DNA of 64,000 nt from SLNP01 sp964568875. GTDB lineage: Bacteria > Bacteroidota > Bacteroidia > Bacteroidales > VadinHA17. Under the pieces are notes generated by a model that saw nothing but the letters and a program-made list of their open reading frames with translations, did no database searches and was not told the DNA's origin. Of the stretch, positions 19,187 to 27,573 are shown piece after piece (the first letter of the stretch is position 1; each line of letters starts with the position of its first letter). The stretch lies in NCBI GenBank assembly GCA_964568875.1, contig CAZMSH010000014.1, positions 1 to 64,000 of the forward strand, in the 5' to 3' direction. Position numbers and translations under genes: made by a program.

Positions 19187-19218
19187 TTTGTTTTTGTTTC
19201 TGTAATGCACTATTTTTG
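19187..19218 (+). promoter_or_regulatory. Promoter of AbiE-type module
   Basis: TTTG at 19187-19190, 20-nt spacer, TATTTTTG at 19211-19218, a match to TAnnTTTG. The start codon of the antitoxin gene is 18 nt further on. Confidence 0.65.
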
Positions 19219-19224
19219 GTGCAT
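19205..19224. promoter_or_regulatory. Inverted-repeat operator framing the -7 box
   Basis: ATGCAC (19205-19210) and GTGCAT (19219-19224) form a perfect 6-bp inverted repeat; its 8-nt spacer is exactly the TATTTTTG promoter box. AbiEi antitoxins are known to autorepress by binding inverted repeats at their promoter, so this is the expected operator. Confidence 0.65.
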
Positions 19225-19236
19225 AATAGAAATATA

Positions 19237-19854
19237 ATGAATTTCATCGAATTCAGAAACAGGTTTCTGGCACTGGCATGCTTTAACACAAACCAGGTAT
19301 ACGCATCGTATCCGGAGTTTAACAGGAACAATCTTGTGAACTGGGTCAGGCAGGGTTACCTCATCCGGCTTCGGCAGGGTTATTATGCCTTCCCTGAATA
19401 CAGAGAATCAACAGACTTTACACTCTATTTTGCTAACATTATATACAAGCCCTCTTACATATCATTACAAACTGCTTTGTCATTCTATGGGATTATCCCT
19501 GAGGCTGTACCTAATATAACAAGCGTGACAACTTTGAAGACAAAAACATTCAGCAATGATTTCGGGGAATATTCATATAAAAATATCAAGCCTGATATGA
19601 TGTTCGGATATGAATTGAGGGTAATGGAAGGAGGCAGACGAATTATGTTTGCCACGCCTGAAAAGGCATTAGCAGACCTGCTCTACCTATATCCATTTTA
19701 TAATACAGAACGGGAACTCGAAGAATTGCGTCTCGATGAATCATATATGGAGAATGACTTCAATACAGACAGATTAATGGAATTTTCTGACCGTATTGGG
19801 AGTAAAGCACTCAGTAATCGCATTGATTTGCTGAGAAAAGTCCATAACCTCTAA
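19237..19854 (+). CDS. AbiEi-type antitoxin
   Basis: 205 residues from the ATG at 19237 (MNFIEFRNRFLALACFN); a longer upstream frame would run through the promoter and operator and is rejected. The N-terminal winged-helix segment (NRNNLVNWVRQGYLIRLRQGYYAFPEY) is the conserved AbiEi feature, followed by YISLQTALSFYGIIPEAVP and the AbiEi-like middle FATPEKALADLLYL. It should neutralise the downstream nucleotidyltransferase toxin and repress its own operon. It lies 4 nt before the toxin gene. Confidence 0.85.
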   Translation: MNFIEFRNRFLALACFNTNQVYASYPEFNRNNLVNWVRQGYLIRLRQGYYAFPEYRESTDFTLYFANIIYKPSYISLQTALSFYGIIPEAVPNITSVTTLKTKTFSNDFGEYSYKNIKPDMMFGYELRVMEGGRRIMFATPEKALADLLYLYPFYNTERELEELRLDESYMENDFNTDRLMEFSDRIGSKALSNRIDLLRKVHNL

Positions 19855-19858
19855 TAGA

Positions 19859-20653
19859 ATGCATATGATAGACCTGAACTTAATAAGGAACTTTTTCCCG
19901 GAGCAGATCAGGAATAATACACTTCTGGGTAAAAGCATGATGCAGGAATATATTCAATTGTCTATTCTCGATTACCTGTCCACAACACAACACATCCGAA
20001 AACTCATATTCATTGGCGGGACCAACCTTCGTCTTGTAAAGGGAATAGACAGATTCTCCGAAGATCTGGATTTTGACTGTAAGGAGATAAATGAGGAGGA
20101 GTTCATACAAATGAGTGATGATGTTATGCAATTCCTCAGAAGGAACGGATATAAAGTAGAATCCAGGGATAAAGATAGTCCTAAACTAACGGCATTCAGA
20201 AAAAACATTTACTTTCCAGAGTTCCTTTTTGATATTGGGCTTTCAAGACACAGGGATGAAAGGTTCCTTATAAAAGTTGAAGCTCAGGATCAGGGAGTGG
20301 CTTATACCTCGGAAATGAAAAGCATAAGAGGATGTGGTTATTACTTTCCATTCCCGGTGCCTTCTGACTCTGTATTATGTGCAATGAAAGCGACTGCCCT
20401 TCTGGAAAGAGGAAAGGGTCGTGATTTCTACGACCTGATGTTTTTATTGGGTCAAACTAAACCTGATTATGAATTTCTTACAAAAAGAACCGGCATTAAA
20501 AATGCAGATGAGTTAAAGGTTGAAATCAAAAAGCGTATTAAAATTACTGACCTGAAGACCAAAGCAAGAGATTTTGAACATCTGCTGTTCAATAAAGAAA
20601 ATAGCAAACGGATACTCAGATTTGAAGAATTTCTTGAAGAGGCTATCTTATAA
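19859..20653 (+). CDS. AbiEii-type nucleotidyltransferase toxin
   Basis: 264 residues; an alternative start is two codons downstream. The nucleotidyltransferase motif KLIFIGGTNLRLVKGIDRFSEDLDF has the GG, the K/R and the DxD residues of AbiEii/AbiGii toxins, and ALLERGKGRDFYDLMFLL matches the conserved KxRDxYD motif further on. Such toxins inactivate RNA by adding nucleotides and act in phage defence or plasmid upkeep. It is translationally close-coupled to the antitoxin. Confidence 0.88.
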   Translation: MHMIDLNLIRNFFPEQIRNNTLLGKSMMQEYIQLSILDYLSTTQHIRKLIFIGGTNLRLVKGIDRFSEDLDFDCKEINEEEFIQMSDDVMQFLRRNGYKVESRDKDSPKLTAFRKNIYFPEFLFDIGLSRHRDERFLIKVEAQDQGVAYTSEMKSIRGCGYYFPFPVPSDSVLCAMKATALLERGKGRDFYDLMFLLGQTKPDYEFLTKRTGIKNADELKVEIKKRIKITDLKTKARDFEHLLFNKENSKRILRFEEFLEEAIL

Positions 20654-20724
20654 GAAAGCGAAACAAGTATGCAAAAGCCGGAAACCTTGTCCACATTCAG
20701 CCTGTACTTATAACAATTTAGTAT

Positions 20725-20943
20725 TTGTTTATTTATCAATGTATTAACTTCGGAATCAGATGGTCTTTGACTGATCTAAAATCCATTGCTGATTATATTT
20801 CTGTTGATTCGGTGAAATATGCTTCCCTGACCTTGCAACGGATAATGAGTATTACAGCTTATCTGCAGTCTAACCCAAGAGTTGGACGATTGGTTCCGGA
20901 GGTCGGGAGAAATGATAGAATAAGAGAGATTAAACAACACTAA
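20725..20943 (+). pseudogene. Truncated RelE/ParE-like toxin relic
   Basis: The frame reads WSLTDLKSIADYISVDS, then SNPRVGRLVPEVG and IREI, which is the RelE/ParE toxin pattern, but it stops before the final strands and has only a TTG start in a poor context. No antitoxin gene is adjacent. I read this as the remains of a ParE-like gene next to the AbiE module. Confidence 0.55.
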
Positions 20944-21000
20944 AACGCAATCTGGGTTTGTGGATATTATTATAGTGTCTGCAATTTTCTTTTTGCCGGG

Positions 21001-21032
21001 TGACACTTTTTGACACAAAGGTGATTTATATT
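21001..21032 (+). promoter_or_regulatory. 32-nt element shared with 31159-31190
   Basis: 28 of 32 positions are identical to 31159-31190, including TTTTTGACAC and GTGATTTATATT. It carries a 10-bp-spaced direct repeat of TGACAC and a CAC-N4-GTG dyad, so it looks like a protein-binding site or an alternative-sigma promoter ahead of the locus. Confidence 0.45.
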
Positions 21033-21498
21033 GGTGCCTACATATGAGGAATGCGAAGCGGAGTTCTGTGCTGTGCGTTGGGAGGCATAGAAAAATGGTA
21101 ATCTATGGTCGGTGGTCGGTAACGCTTGCCATCTGACGGAATGGTACTCAGATTTGAGGTCAGAATTATTGCTGTTTAGGTATACTTGAAGAATTAAGTT
21201 CATCAAGAAAACGGGACAGGCTTACGAAATCACTTCCCGGATGCCTGTCCCTGACCTTCCCTATGCAAAGAAAGGATATTACAAAGATAGTAATAGAATA
21301 CAACCTTCAATTGCCAAGGATGAGGCTAAAGCAATAGTATAATGGTGCTTAACATTAATTAACAATAATTAACATATGGGGGGGTAAAATCAGATTCCCA
21401 TTTTATGGCAGCTTGAGGGTTGCCTTGTAGTTATTGAAGTCAAAAATCATTGTCAGAAATCGGGCTTTGCACTTGACTCGTATTTCTTTTTTTGTGAA

Positions 21499-21510
21499 AT
21501 TAGCGCTAAT
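21499..21510. promoter_or_regulatory. 12-bp palindrome upstream of VKOR gene
   Basis: ATTAGCGCTAAT is a perfect palindrome placed between TTTG (21491-21494) and AATGTTTG (21512-21519), a weak promoter pair with a 17-nt spacer, 22 nt before the VKOR start codon at 21541. It may be an operator. Confidence 0.35.
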
Positions 21511-21540
21511 CAATGTTTGTAATATTATCAATCTCCCCCA

Positions 21541-23184
21541 ATGGATGATAATGTTTCATATGTCGTAGGTGAACTTTGCAAAGAACTCGGAGTAAGTATT
21601 TCCAGTGACTTTCTTGCTGAGAGATTAAGATCGAATCCTTTCTATCCCTCATTCAGGGCTATATCAGACTTCTTTGACGAGAACGGAGTCCGGCACCGGG
21701 TTATCAAACTAACCACTGAAGAGCTGATTAGAACCGGTGGCCCTTTTATTGCCCACACACAGGAGCGTGGTGGCTATCTGTACTTCGTTAAATCAATAAA
21801 CGCTGAATATGTTTTCTGTTCAGATCACAGGCGTGGAATTGTCAGAATTGGCACCGAAGAGTTTATTGAAAAATGGAGCGGTGTTGCACTCTTTGCCGAT
21901 GGCAATATTGTAACAGATCATAAACAAATAAAGCACTACAGGGAGGATAAGTTAAGTGCAAGTTTGATAAAATGGGGGTCTGGTATTATGGCATTCCTCC
22001 TTCTATTACTTATTACCACAAATTTCATAGCATCTGCAACCGGGGGTGAGAGCTTTACTTTACCTGATAATTTCTTCATCCTGACGAAAATAACTGGTCT
22101 TTGCTTTACAATTCTTCTGTTAATGCACGAGATGAAGATTCCTTCGGCTCTCATAAACAGATTGTGTCATGTAAGCAAAAACGCCGATTGCAGCAGCATT
22201 ACCCGTAGTGGTCTGGCTACTCTTTATGGAGGTGTAAGCCTGGCCGAAATCGGATTTGCATATTTTGGTGGAGCACTGCTTTCGATGCTGTTTAGTCCAT
22301 TGAGCGACTCGCTTCCTATTGTTAAGCTTCTTTCAATATTAAGCCTGCCGGTACCGGTGGTTTTGATACTTTACCAGGTTATAAAGGTCAGGAAATGGTG
22401 TCCTTTATGCATGGGAGTACAGGCAATAATCATTGCTGAGGGGGTGCTCTCAATTTCTACTGCGGAAGGGCTGAATGTAAGTATTGAAGGGGTAGCTACA
22501 ACCTCAGCCTCAATGGTTATGGTGTTTCTTCTCTTGTTTTATTATCGCAGGTTTTATCAGTACAGGGGCAGGTACCTGAGGGAGAGAATAGCATCCCAGA
22601 AGTTGAGGAGAGATCCTGTAATAATTGATGCGATGCTTATGAAGAGCAGCCGGATTGATATACCTGATAACAGGAATAATCTGATTTTCGGAGTGGATAG
22701 GGGGGCAGCACATCTTACAGTGTTTATTAGCCTTCATTGCGGGGCGTGCGCAAGAATTTACAGACAGGTCAGAAACCTTATCTCGTCAGAAAGCCGGGTG
22801 TCAGTACAATTAGTGATCAGTACACCACCCGGGAATAAGGAGACCCAACTTTCCAAAAGGATTAGTTCATCATATTTGTACGGAGACCAGACAGGTGCGT
22901 TAAAGCATCTTGACGACTGGTTTAATCAGCGCATTGAGGAGGAAGTCGATTTCCTCCAGGAAGAAGCGGAGATTGGTATTGTTGATGCAAATGAGTTTGT
23001 CGGTTATAATAACAAGCTCTTTGAGGAGTATGACATTAAGCTGGTACCGGCCATATTTGTCAATGGCTACAAACTACAGGAAGGCTTAGATATTAATGAG
23101 TTAAAGTATTACTTTGAGTATATTGAAGAGAAAACCTCCTCCCTGGAATTCCCTATGCAAAGAAAGGAGGTCACCTTGAGATAG
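21541..23184 (+). CDS. VKOR-thioredoxin disulfide catalyst with C39-like N-terminus
   Basis: 547 residues, three parts. Residues 1-120 align by eye with the C39 peptidase domain of the exporter encoded at 27574 (for example RAISDFFDENGVRHRVIKL against LGISDAAESIGFRTRGMKL), but the catalytic Cys and His are absent. Residues 140-335 are a membrane-embedded vitamin K epoxide reductase domain with Cys209/Cys217 (CHVSKNADC) and a WCPLC motif (Cys287/Cys290). Residues 380-535 are a thioredoxin fold with CGAC (Cys400/Cys403). VKOR proteins use quinone to drive disulfide formation, here probably in the cysteine-rich peptides of the locus. The last 15 codons fall inside the first cassette leader. Confidence 0.85.
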   Translation: MDDNVSYVVGELCKELGVSISSDFLAERLRSNPFYPSFRAISDFFDENGVRHRVIKLTTEELIRTGGPFIAHTQERGGYLYFVKSINAEYVFCSDHRRGIVRIGTEEFIEKWSGVALFADGNIVTDHKQIKHYREDKLSASLIKWGSGIMAFLLLLLITTNFIASATGGESFTLPDNFFILTKITGLCFTILLLMHEMKIPSALINRLCHVSKNADCSSITRSGLATLYGGVSLAEIGFAYFGGALLSMLFSPLSDSLPIVKLLSILSLPVPVVLILYQVIKVRKWCPLCMGVQAIIIAEGVLSISTAEGLNVSIEGVATTSASMVMVFLLLFYYRRFYQYRGRYLRERIASQKLRRDPVIIDAMLMKSSRIDIPDNRNNLIFGVDRGAAHLTVFISLHCGACARIYRQVRNLISSESRVSVQLVISTPPGNKETQLSKRISSSYLYGDQTGALKHLDDWFNQRIEEEVDFLQEEAEIGIVDANEFVGYNNKLFEEYDIKLVPAIFVNGYKLQEGLDINELKYYFEYIEEKTSSLEFPMQRKEVTLR

Positions 23185-23288
23185 AGGTATAAATCCTGAT
23201 GCAGGGGTTCCAGGTGGCTCCTGCTTCAGGTCATAGGGAGCGATATCAGAATTTTAGCCGGTTAACTCAGATAATTGGCAGGGAGGAG
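23136..23288 (+). ncRNA. Structured leader A1 of precursor 1
   Basis: A 153-nt element repeated almost unchanged at 36321 and 38178. A 10-bp helix (CTCCTCCCTG 23136-23145 with CAGGGAGGAG 23279-23288) closes it. Inside are a hairpin framed by CTAT/ATAG that displays AAAGGAGGTCA, and a second stem with arms CCTGA-T-GCAGG and CCTGC-T-TCAGG, flanked by AAAT and TCATAG. It ends 33 nt before the precursor start. The first 49 nt overlap the end of the VKOR gene. A cis-regulatory RNA is inferred. Confidence 0.65.
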
Positions 23289-23321
23289 CGAGGATGCCGG
23301 TGTAATTATAATTAAATATGA

Positions 23322-23609
23322 ATGAAAATGAAAAAGTTGAATATAAATCTTTCTGACCTGAGTGGCAAAGAGCTTAATGCAAGGGAACAACATTCCTTAC
23401 GTGGAGGAAACCTATATTTTGAGAGCTGTTGCAATTGCGCTTGCTGCTACCAGGGTGAAGAGGGTGGTTCGGATATCGTAACTAATGCTGGGGCTAACTC
23501 CCTACAGGGAAAGGACTCTATATGCGGGCCTACTCTTGCATGTGCTCTGAATAATGGGGACGGTTCTGTAACTAGCGTTGACTATTGTACAAGTAACCCT
23601 GAATATTAA
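23322..23609 (+). CDS. GG-Bacteroidales RiPP precursor 1
   Basis: 95 residues (or 93 from the second ATG). The leader (KKLNINLSDLSGKELNAREQ) ends at the double-glycine site SLRGG, the cleavage point for C39 peptidase exporters. It belongs to the natural-product precursor family known as GG-Bacteroidales (TIGR04149). The predicted core of about 66 residues contains eight cysteines as CCNCACC, then ICG, ACA and YCT. Its own terminator and a propeller lipoprotein gene follow. Likely substrate of the radical SAM enzyme and of the VKOR protein of the locus; the final structure is unknown. Confidence 0.85.
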   Translation: MKMKKLNINLSDLSGKELNAREQHSLRGGNLYFESCCNCACCYQGEEGGSDIVTNAGANSLQGKDSICGPTLACALNNGDGSVTSVDYCTSNPEY

Positions 23610-23629
23610 TCTAATATTTGTTTCATCTG

Positions 23630-23657
23630 AGGAGTCAGCAGATGCTGACTCCTTTTT
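23630..23657 (+). terminator. Terminator/attenuator after precursor 1
   Basis: AGGAGTCAGCA (23630-23640) pairs perfectly with TGCTGACTCCT (23643-23653) and is followed by five T. It lies between the precursor stop and the propeller gene, so it should limit readthrough. Confidence 0.85.
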
Positions 23658-23678
23658 AATCTAAAGCGTTAAATATCA

Positions 23679-24971
23679 ATGAAAAATCAGTTGTATAGGA
23701 TTTTCTTCCTAGTATTATTTTTAAACATTGGCTGTCAACAAAGAAAAAGTGAGACAGTATTGCTCTACCCAGACCACACTAACTACCCCTATGTCATCAA
23801 TATAGTAGAAGGTATCGGTCATGCCTGTGTGTTTAAGCTAAGTGAGATTGCGGATAGTATATCATTTATTAGCCTGGAGACAAATGAAAATGTGTTGTTA
23901 GCGAGTGCCGGGCCGGTACACATAGATAAGAGAAATATATTTGTTGGTACAATACAGGGTCAGACATCATCATACATTTACAGATTCGACATAGAGGGGT
24001 CGTTTATAAACACTGTAGGCAAAATTGGTAGAGGACCTGGGGAATATCTCACAATGTCTTTTTCTATCGATCCTGAAAGTGAAGAGGTTATTGTTTTCAG
24101 GTGGTTAGGTCCCAGAGATTTCATTGTCTTTGATTATAGCGGATACTTTAAAGGGAAATTACCACTAATATCGCAAAATGCAATGCAATTTGAAGTAGGA
24201 AAAGACAGAGTCATTATAGTACAACCTTATGGTTACTCTGTCAAAGGGCAGAAGTCTATTATTGATGACCTGAAAATGTATCAGGTATTTGATAAATCAG
24301 GGCAGCTTATAGATGCAGTCCCTTCACCATTTCTGGCCGGGGTAAACCTTATTACATCTGAAGGTACATGGTATTCCAGTCAGTCTGGCATTAGTGATTT
24401 TACTTTCTACAACGGACAACCAGTTATGTCCGGTCAGAATAATGACACCTCATTTGTTCTTACAGAGGAAGGGCTAAAACCAGCTTTTATATTAAACAGA
24501 GAAGAGTTTTCACCGGATTATAACCAGAGATATCAGATTTCTCCAAATAACACACGTTTTCTTGAGGGGTTATCAAAATACTTCGAGACTCCAAAGTTTG
24601 TGTTTCGTTATCTGGACATGGAGGGCATAAGATATCTTTTCAGATATGAAAAAGCTACAACAGATGTTAGCAGTATGCAATTTACTCACAAGGGGAAAAT
24701 CCATGGACGATATTTTTTTGATGATTTCGGTTTCACCGATGATTTAAGCGGAGGTCCCAGCTTTTATCCGAATTGGACTAATAAGGAAGGTGACATATGG
24801 ATTGCTTGTTATAGTTCATCTGAATTTAGAGAAAGATACGGATCCAACCAGTATCAGACAGAACAGGCATTGGCTGCCCCCTTTGCCAATGAAAGAATTA
24901 AAGTTGCAGAGAGTCTCACTGACGATTCAAATCCGGTAATTATTATGGTGCATCTTAAAAAGTATAGATAA
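23679..24971 (+). CDS. 6-bladed beta-propeller lipoprotein 1
   Basis: 430 residues with a lipoprotein signal (LNIGC, lipidated Cys19). Repeated beta-strand blocks fit the 6-bladed beta-propeller family common in Bacteroidota. Hallmarks shared by the paralogues of this locus are an ADSISFI-like strand near residue 60, GRGPGEY at 117-123, and the closing DDSNPVIIMVHLKKY. The role is not known; placement behind each precursor suggests binding of, or protection from, the neighbouring peptide. It is followed after 6 nt by the radical SAM gene, so maturation genes may be read from the same transcript. Confidence 0.8.
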   Translation: MKNQLYRIFFLVLFLNIGCQQRKSETVLLYPDHTNYPYVINIVEGIGHACVFKLSEIADSISFISLETNENVLLASAGPVHIDKRNIFVGTIQGQTSSYIYRFDIEGSFINTVGKIGRGPGEYLTMSFSIDPESEEVIVFRWLGPRDFIVFDYSGYFKGKLPLISQNAMQFEVGKDRVIIVQPYGYSVKGQKSIIDDLKMYQVFDKSGQLIDAVPSPFLAGVNLITSEGTWYSSQSGISDFTFYNGQPVMSGQNNDTSFVLTEEGLKPAFILNREEFSPDYNQRYQISPNNTRFLEGLSKYFETPKFVFRYLDMEGIRYLFRYEKATTDVSSMQFTHKGKIHGRYFFDDFGFTDDLSGGPSFYPNWTNKEGDIWIACYSSSEFRERYGSNQYQTEQALAAPFANERIKVAESLTDDSNPVIIMVHLKKYR

Positions 24972-24977
24972 ACCCCG

Positions 24978-26309
24978 ATGTTAAGATCATTAAAGAATTT
25001 AGAATCTCATATCCCTGTAAGTTGTTATAATATGAATTACATGAGAGTATTGTCAAAAAGAGCATTGGCCAGAGTGTCTGGGGTGCAAATATTGAATCAG
25101 ATTCGAAACCTCCACCAGCTTACATTTGAGGTTACTGACGCGTGTAATCTCAATTGCACTTACTGCGGCTATGGCTCTTTTTATGGCGGTTACGACAGCC
25201 GGGTGAATAAGAAAATGTCATTCAGTACCGCCCGTCGAATAATCGATTATCTTTCAGATATCTGGCTGCAGGATAAAAATGTCTCACTGGCCACAACCAT
25301 GTATATCAGTTTCTATGGAGGTGAGCCGCTGCTGAATATGAGACTTATTAACCAGGTAGTCGATTATGTCTCATCAAGAGACACCAAAGGAGTTTCTTTT
25401 GTTTACTCCATGACCACCAATGCCATTCTTCTTGACAGATATATGAAATACCTGGTTGAGAAAGGATTCAAACTACTTATAAGTCTCGATGGCAGCAGGG
25501 ATAATCATAGTTACAGAATTACCAAAACAGGAAAGAACTCGTTTGATACGGTCATAAGAAATGTTGAGGCGTTAAGAAATGAGTATCCCGAATATTTCCA
25601 TGATAACGTCAATTTCAATTCGGTTATTCATAACCGGAATTCGGTTGAGGATGTTTATAGATTCTTTCAGGAGGAATTCGGTAAAAAACCGATGTTGTCA
25701 GAGTTAAACACCACAGGGATTATTCCGGGAAAGAGAGAGGAGTTTCTAAAAACATACAGGAATGTTAATGAGAGTCTGCATCAGTCAGAAAACTATGAGC
25801 GAATAAATGAAGATCTGTTTACCGGCAGCCCTGACATAAGGAGCCTTGCCCTGTTTATAATGAACTATAGCGGTAATACTTTCCAACGATATGGCGACCT
25901 TCTGAATTCAGGAGGGGAGCAGTATAAGCTACCAACCGGAACCTGTTTTCCATTCAGCCGTAAGATGTTTGTGACAGTCAATGGGAAGATACTGCCTTGT
26001 GAGAGGATTAGCCATAAATACGCTCTTGGGGAGGTGACCGATGAAGGGGTTCATCTTGATTTCACAGAGATCGCTGAGAGGTACAATAACTACTACCAAA
26101 AGTTTATCCAGATGTGCAATTCGTGCTCTATCCGGAAGTCATGCATTCAATGTATTTTTCAGCTTGATGACCTCGAGGAGGATCACCCGGTTTGTCATGG
26201 TTATATGGACAGGGAGAGATTCAATCGTTATGCTTCCGGGTTTATGAGAATGCTTGAGAAGAATCCTGAATATTATAACAAGATAATTGAAGAAGCAACC
26301 TTTTATTAG
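24978..26309 (+). CDS. Radical SAM peptide maturase, GG-Bacteroidales type
   Basis: 443 residues. The radical SAM cluster motif is CNLNCTYC (Cys56, Cys60, Cys63) followed by the SAM-binding FYGGEPLL near 112. The C-terminal region has seven cysteines (323, 341, 380, 383, 389, 392, 406) in a SPASM-like arrangement expected to hold auxiliary Fe-S clusters. It matches the maturase partnered with double-glycine precursors (TIGR04148 as I recall it). Such enzymes typically make thioether, C-C or epimerised residues; which one here is unknown. The pseudo-rSAM gene starts 6 nt later. Confidence 0.88.
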   Translation: MLRSLKNLESHIPVSCYNMNYMRVLSKRALARVSGVQILNQIRNLHQLTFEVTDACNLNCTYCGYGSFYGGYDSRVNKKMSFSTARRIIDYLSDIWLQDKNVSLATTMYISFYGGEPLLNMRLINQVVDYVSSRDTKGVSFVYSMTTNAILLDRYMKYLVEKGFKLLISLDGSRDNHSYRITKTGKNSFDTVIRNVEALRNEYPEYFHDNVNFNSVIHNRNSVEDVYRFFQEEFGKKPMLSELNTTGIIPGKREEFLKTYRNVNESLHQSENYERINEDLFTGSPDIRSLALFIMNYSGNTFQRYGDLLNSGGEQYKLPTGTCFPFSRKMFVTVNGKILPCERISHKYALGEVTDEGVHLDFTEIAERYNNYYQKFIQMCNSCSIRKSCIQCIFQLDDLEEDHPVCHGYMDRERFNRYASGFMRMLEKNPEYYNKIIEEATFY

Positions 26310-26315
26310 AATTAT

Positions 26316-27572
26316 ATGGAAAAGGAATTTTGGTTGTGGTTAAATCCGGAGACATTTATCTGGAAGAACAGTGATGAGGCGCTTGTTTTTAATTCAGGTA
26401 AGGGAAATGGATTTCTGATACCTCTAAGTCAGGTTTTGTCTTCTCTCATTGAGAGGCTTATTAATCCTGAGCAGATGTATTGTTCAGAAGTGATACCGGT
26501 TGAGGTGAGAGACAGGCTTACCGGTGCTTTTATTGATAAGGTTGTAAAGACAGGATCCGGGGGTATTTGTGAAAGGGTTGAGGGGAATCCAAAACCGGTA
26601 GTGATGTTTCCCAAGTTAAACATACAGCGCAGTGTTGAACGGCAAAGCAAAATATCAGGAAGCTATAGGGACGATAAGATTATGCTTGATCTCTTTGATA
26701 TGACAATTTGTTTCAATGGGATTGGAGATAAGAAAAGGGGAGGCTGGAACAGGCAGTTTATTTACCCTCCTGTAACAAATGAATCACTTGTCAGTACCAT
26801 ACTTCTGAAGCAGCTTGAGGCAGTTTCCGGTTCAAACGGTCTGAGATCAGTTAATCTTCTGGCGTCCGATTTCTCAGGTATTGAGTCAATTATCGAAATT
26901 GTCGACAGCCTGAGCCGTTTAAATTCTACAAGGACTATCTGGTGCAGGATGGCGGATTTGAAGGAGCAATCAGCCAAAGTAATAAGCAGGCTATGCAAGG
27001 GTAGCTTTGGACTTAACATTATTGTTGATCCGGTTGCAGATTCTGAGGACAGCAGGAGGAGTGTTGATGATCTTATTTGTGATTTTCCGGAGGCGACATG
27101 GCGGTTTATAATCAGTGGAGAAAGTGATTATGATATGGCTGCCGGAATAGTTGAAGGCCTTGGCTCTCCCGTTGAGGCCCTGTTTGTTCCTTTGTATACA
27201 GGTGGTAACCTTGAGTTTTTCATAGAGCATGTTTTTATACGGCCGGCAGACCTGTTGGAATCAGGCTTAACAAAAAGGGAGGTTTTTGCACACCAGGCGG
27301 TGAATACATTTGACTTCGGCAAAGTATCACTGATGCCTGACGGTAGGTATTATGCCAACCTAAACCATCCTCCGATCGGCACATTGGATGAGAGTCTTAA
27401 AGAGGTACTTCACAGGGAATTATTCAGCGGTAAATCGTGGAGAAGGATCCGGGATGAGAAGCCCTGTACAGAATGCCTCTATCGATGGTTGTGTCCAAGC
27501 CCTTCGGGTTATGAGCTAGTAATAGGCCGGCCTGATCTGTGTCTAATTGGTGAAATGATGAAACCCGTATAA
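26316..27572 (+). CDS. Pseudo-radical-SAM partner protein
   Basis: 418 residues. It has the size and C-terminal cysteine set of the maturase family (KPCTECLYRWLC with Cys384, 387, 393, then Cys409) but lacks any CxxxCxxC motif, so it cannot bind the SAM-cleaving cluster. The opening FWLWLNPETFIWKNSDEALVF is typical of the pseudo-rSAM family paired with GG-Bacteroidales maturases (TIGR04150 as I recall it). I infer a scaffold or substrate-recognition partner. It lies between the maturase and the exporter, 1 nt before the latter. Confidence 0.85.
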   Translation: MEKEFWLWLNPETFIWKNSDEALVFNSGKGNGFLIPLSQVLSSLIERLINPEQMYCSEVIPVEVRDRLTGAFIDKVVKTGSGGICERVEGNPKPVVMFPKLNIQRSVERQSKISGSYRDDKIMLDLFDMTICFNGIGDKKRGGWNRQFIYPPVTNESLVSTILLKQLEAVSGSNGLRSVNLLASDFSGIESIIEIVDSLSRLNSTRTIWCRMADLKEQSAKVISRLCKGSFGLNIIVDPVADSEDSRRSVDDLICDFPEATWRFIISGESDYDMAAGIVEGLGSPVEALFVPLYTGGNLEFFIEHVFIRPADLLESGLTKREVFAHQAVNTFDFGKVSLMPDGRYYANLNHPPIGTLDESLKEVLHRELFSGKSWRRIRDEKPCTECLYRWLCPSPSGYELVIGRPDLCLIGEMMKPV

Positions 27573-27573
27573 A

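Larger units (their letters stand above)
20944..21540. other. Gene-free region with relics of peptide-cassette leader
   Basis: About 600 bp before the VKOR gene. It contains, in order: a 32-nt element also found at 31159 (21001-21032); GGAGGCATAGAAAAAT at 21081-21096, nearly identical to the end of the class B leader; a 9-bp inverted repeat (GGGACAGGC 21213-21221, GCCTGTCCC 21243-21251); and a 20-nt exact match to the class A leader at 21257-21276. I infer a decayed precursor cassette. Confidence 0.5.

Noticed and set aside
21001..21034. Sigma-70-type TTGACA promoter
   Set aside because: The spacing to TATATT is about 14 nt and Bacteroidota do not use this consensus; kept only as a shared element of unknown role.
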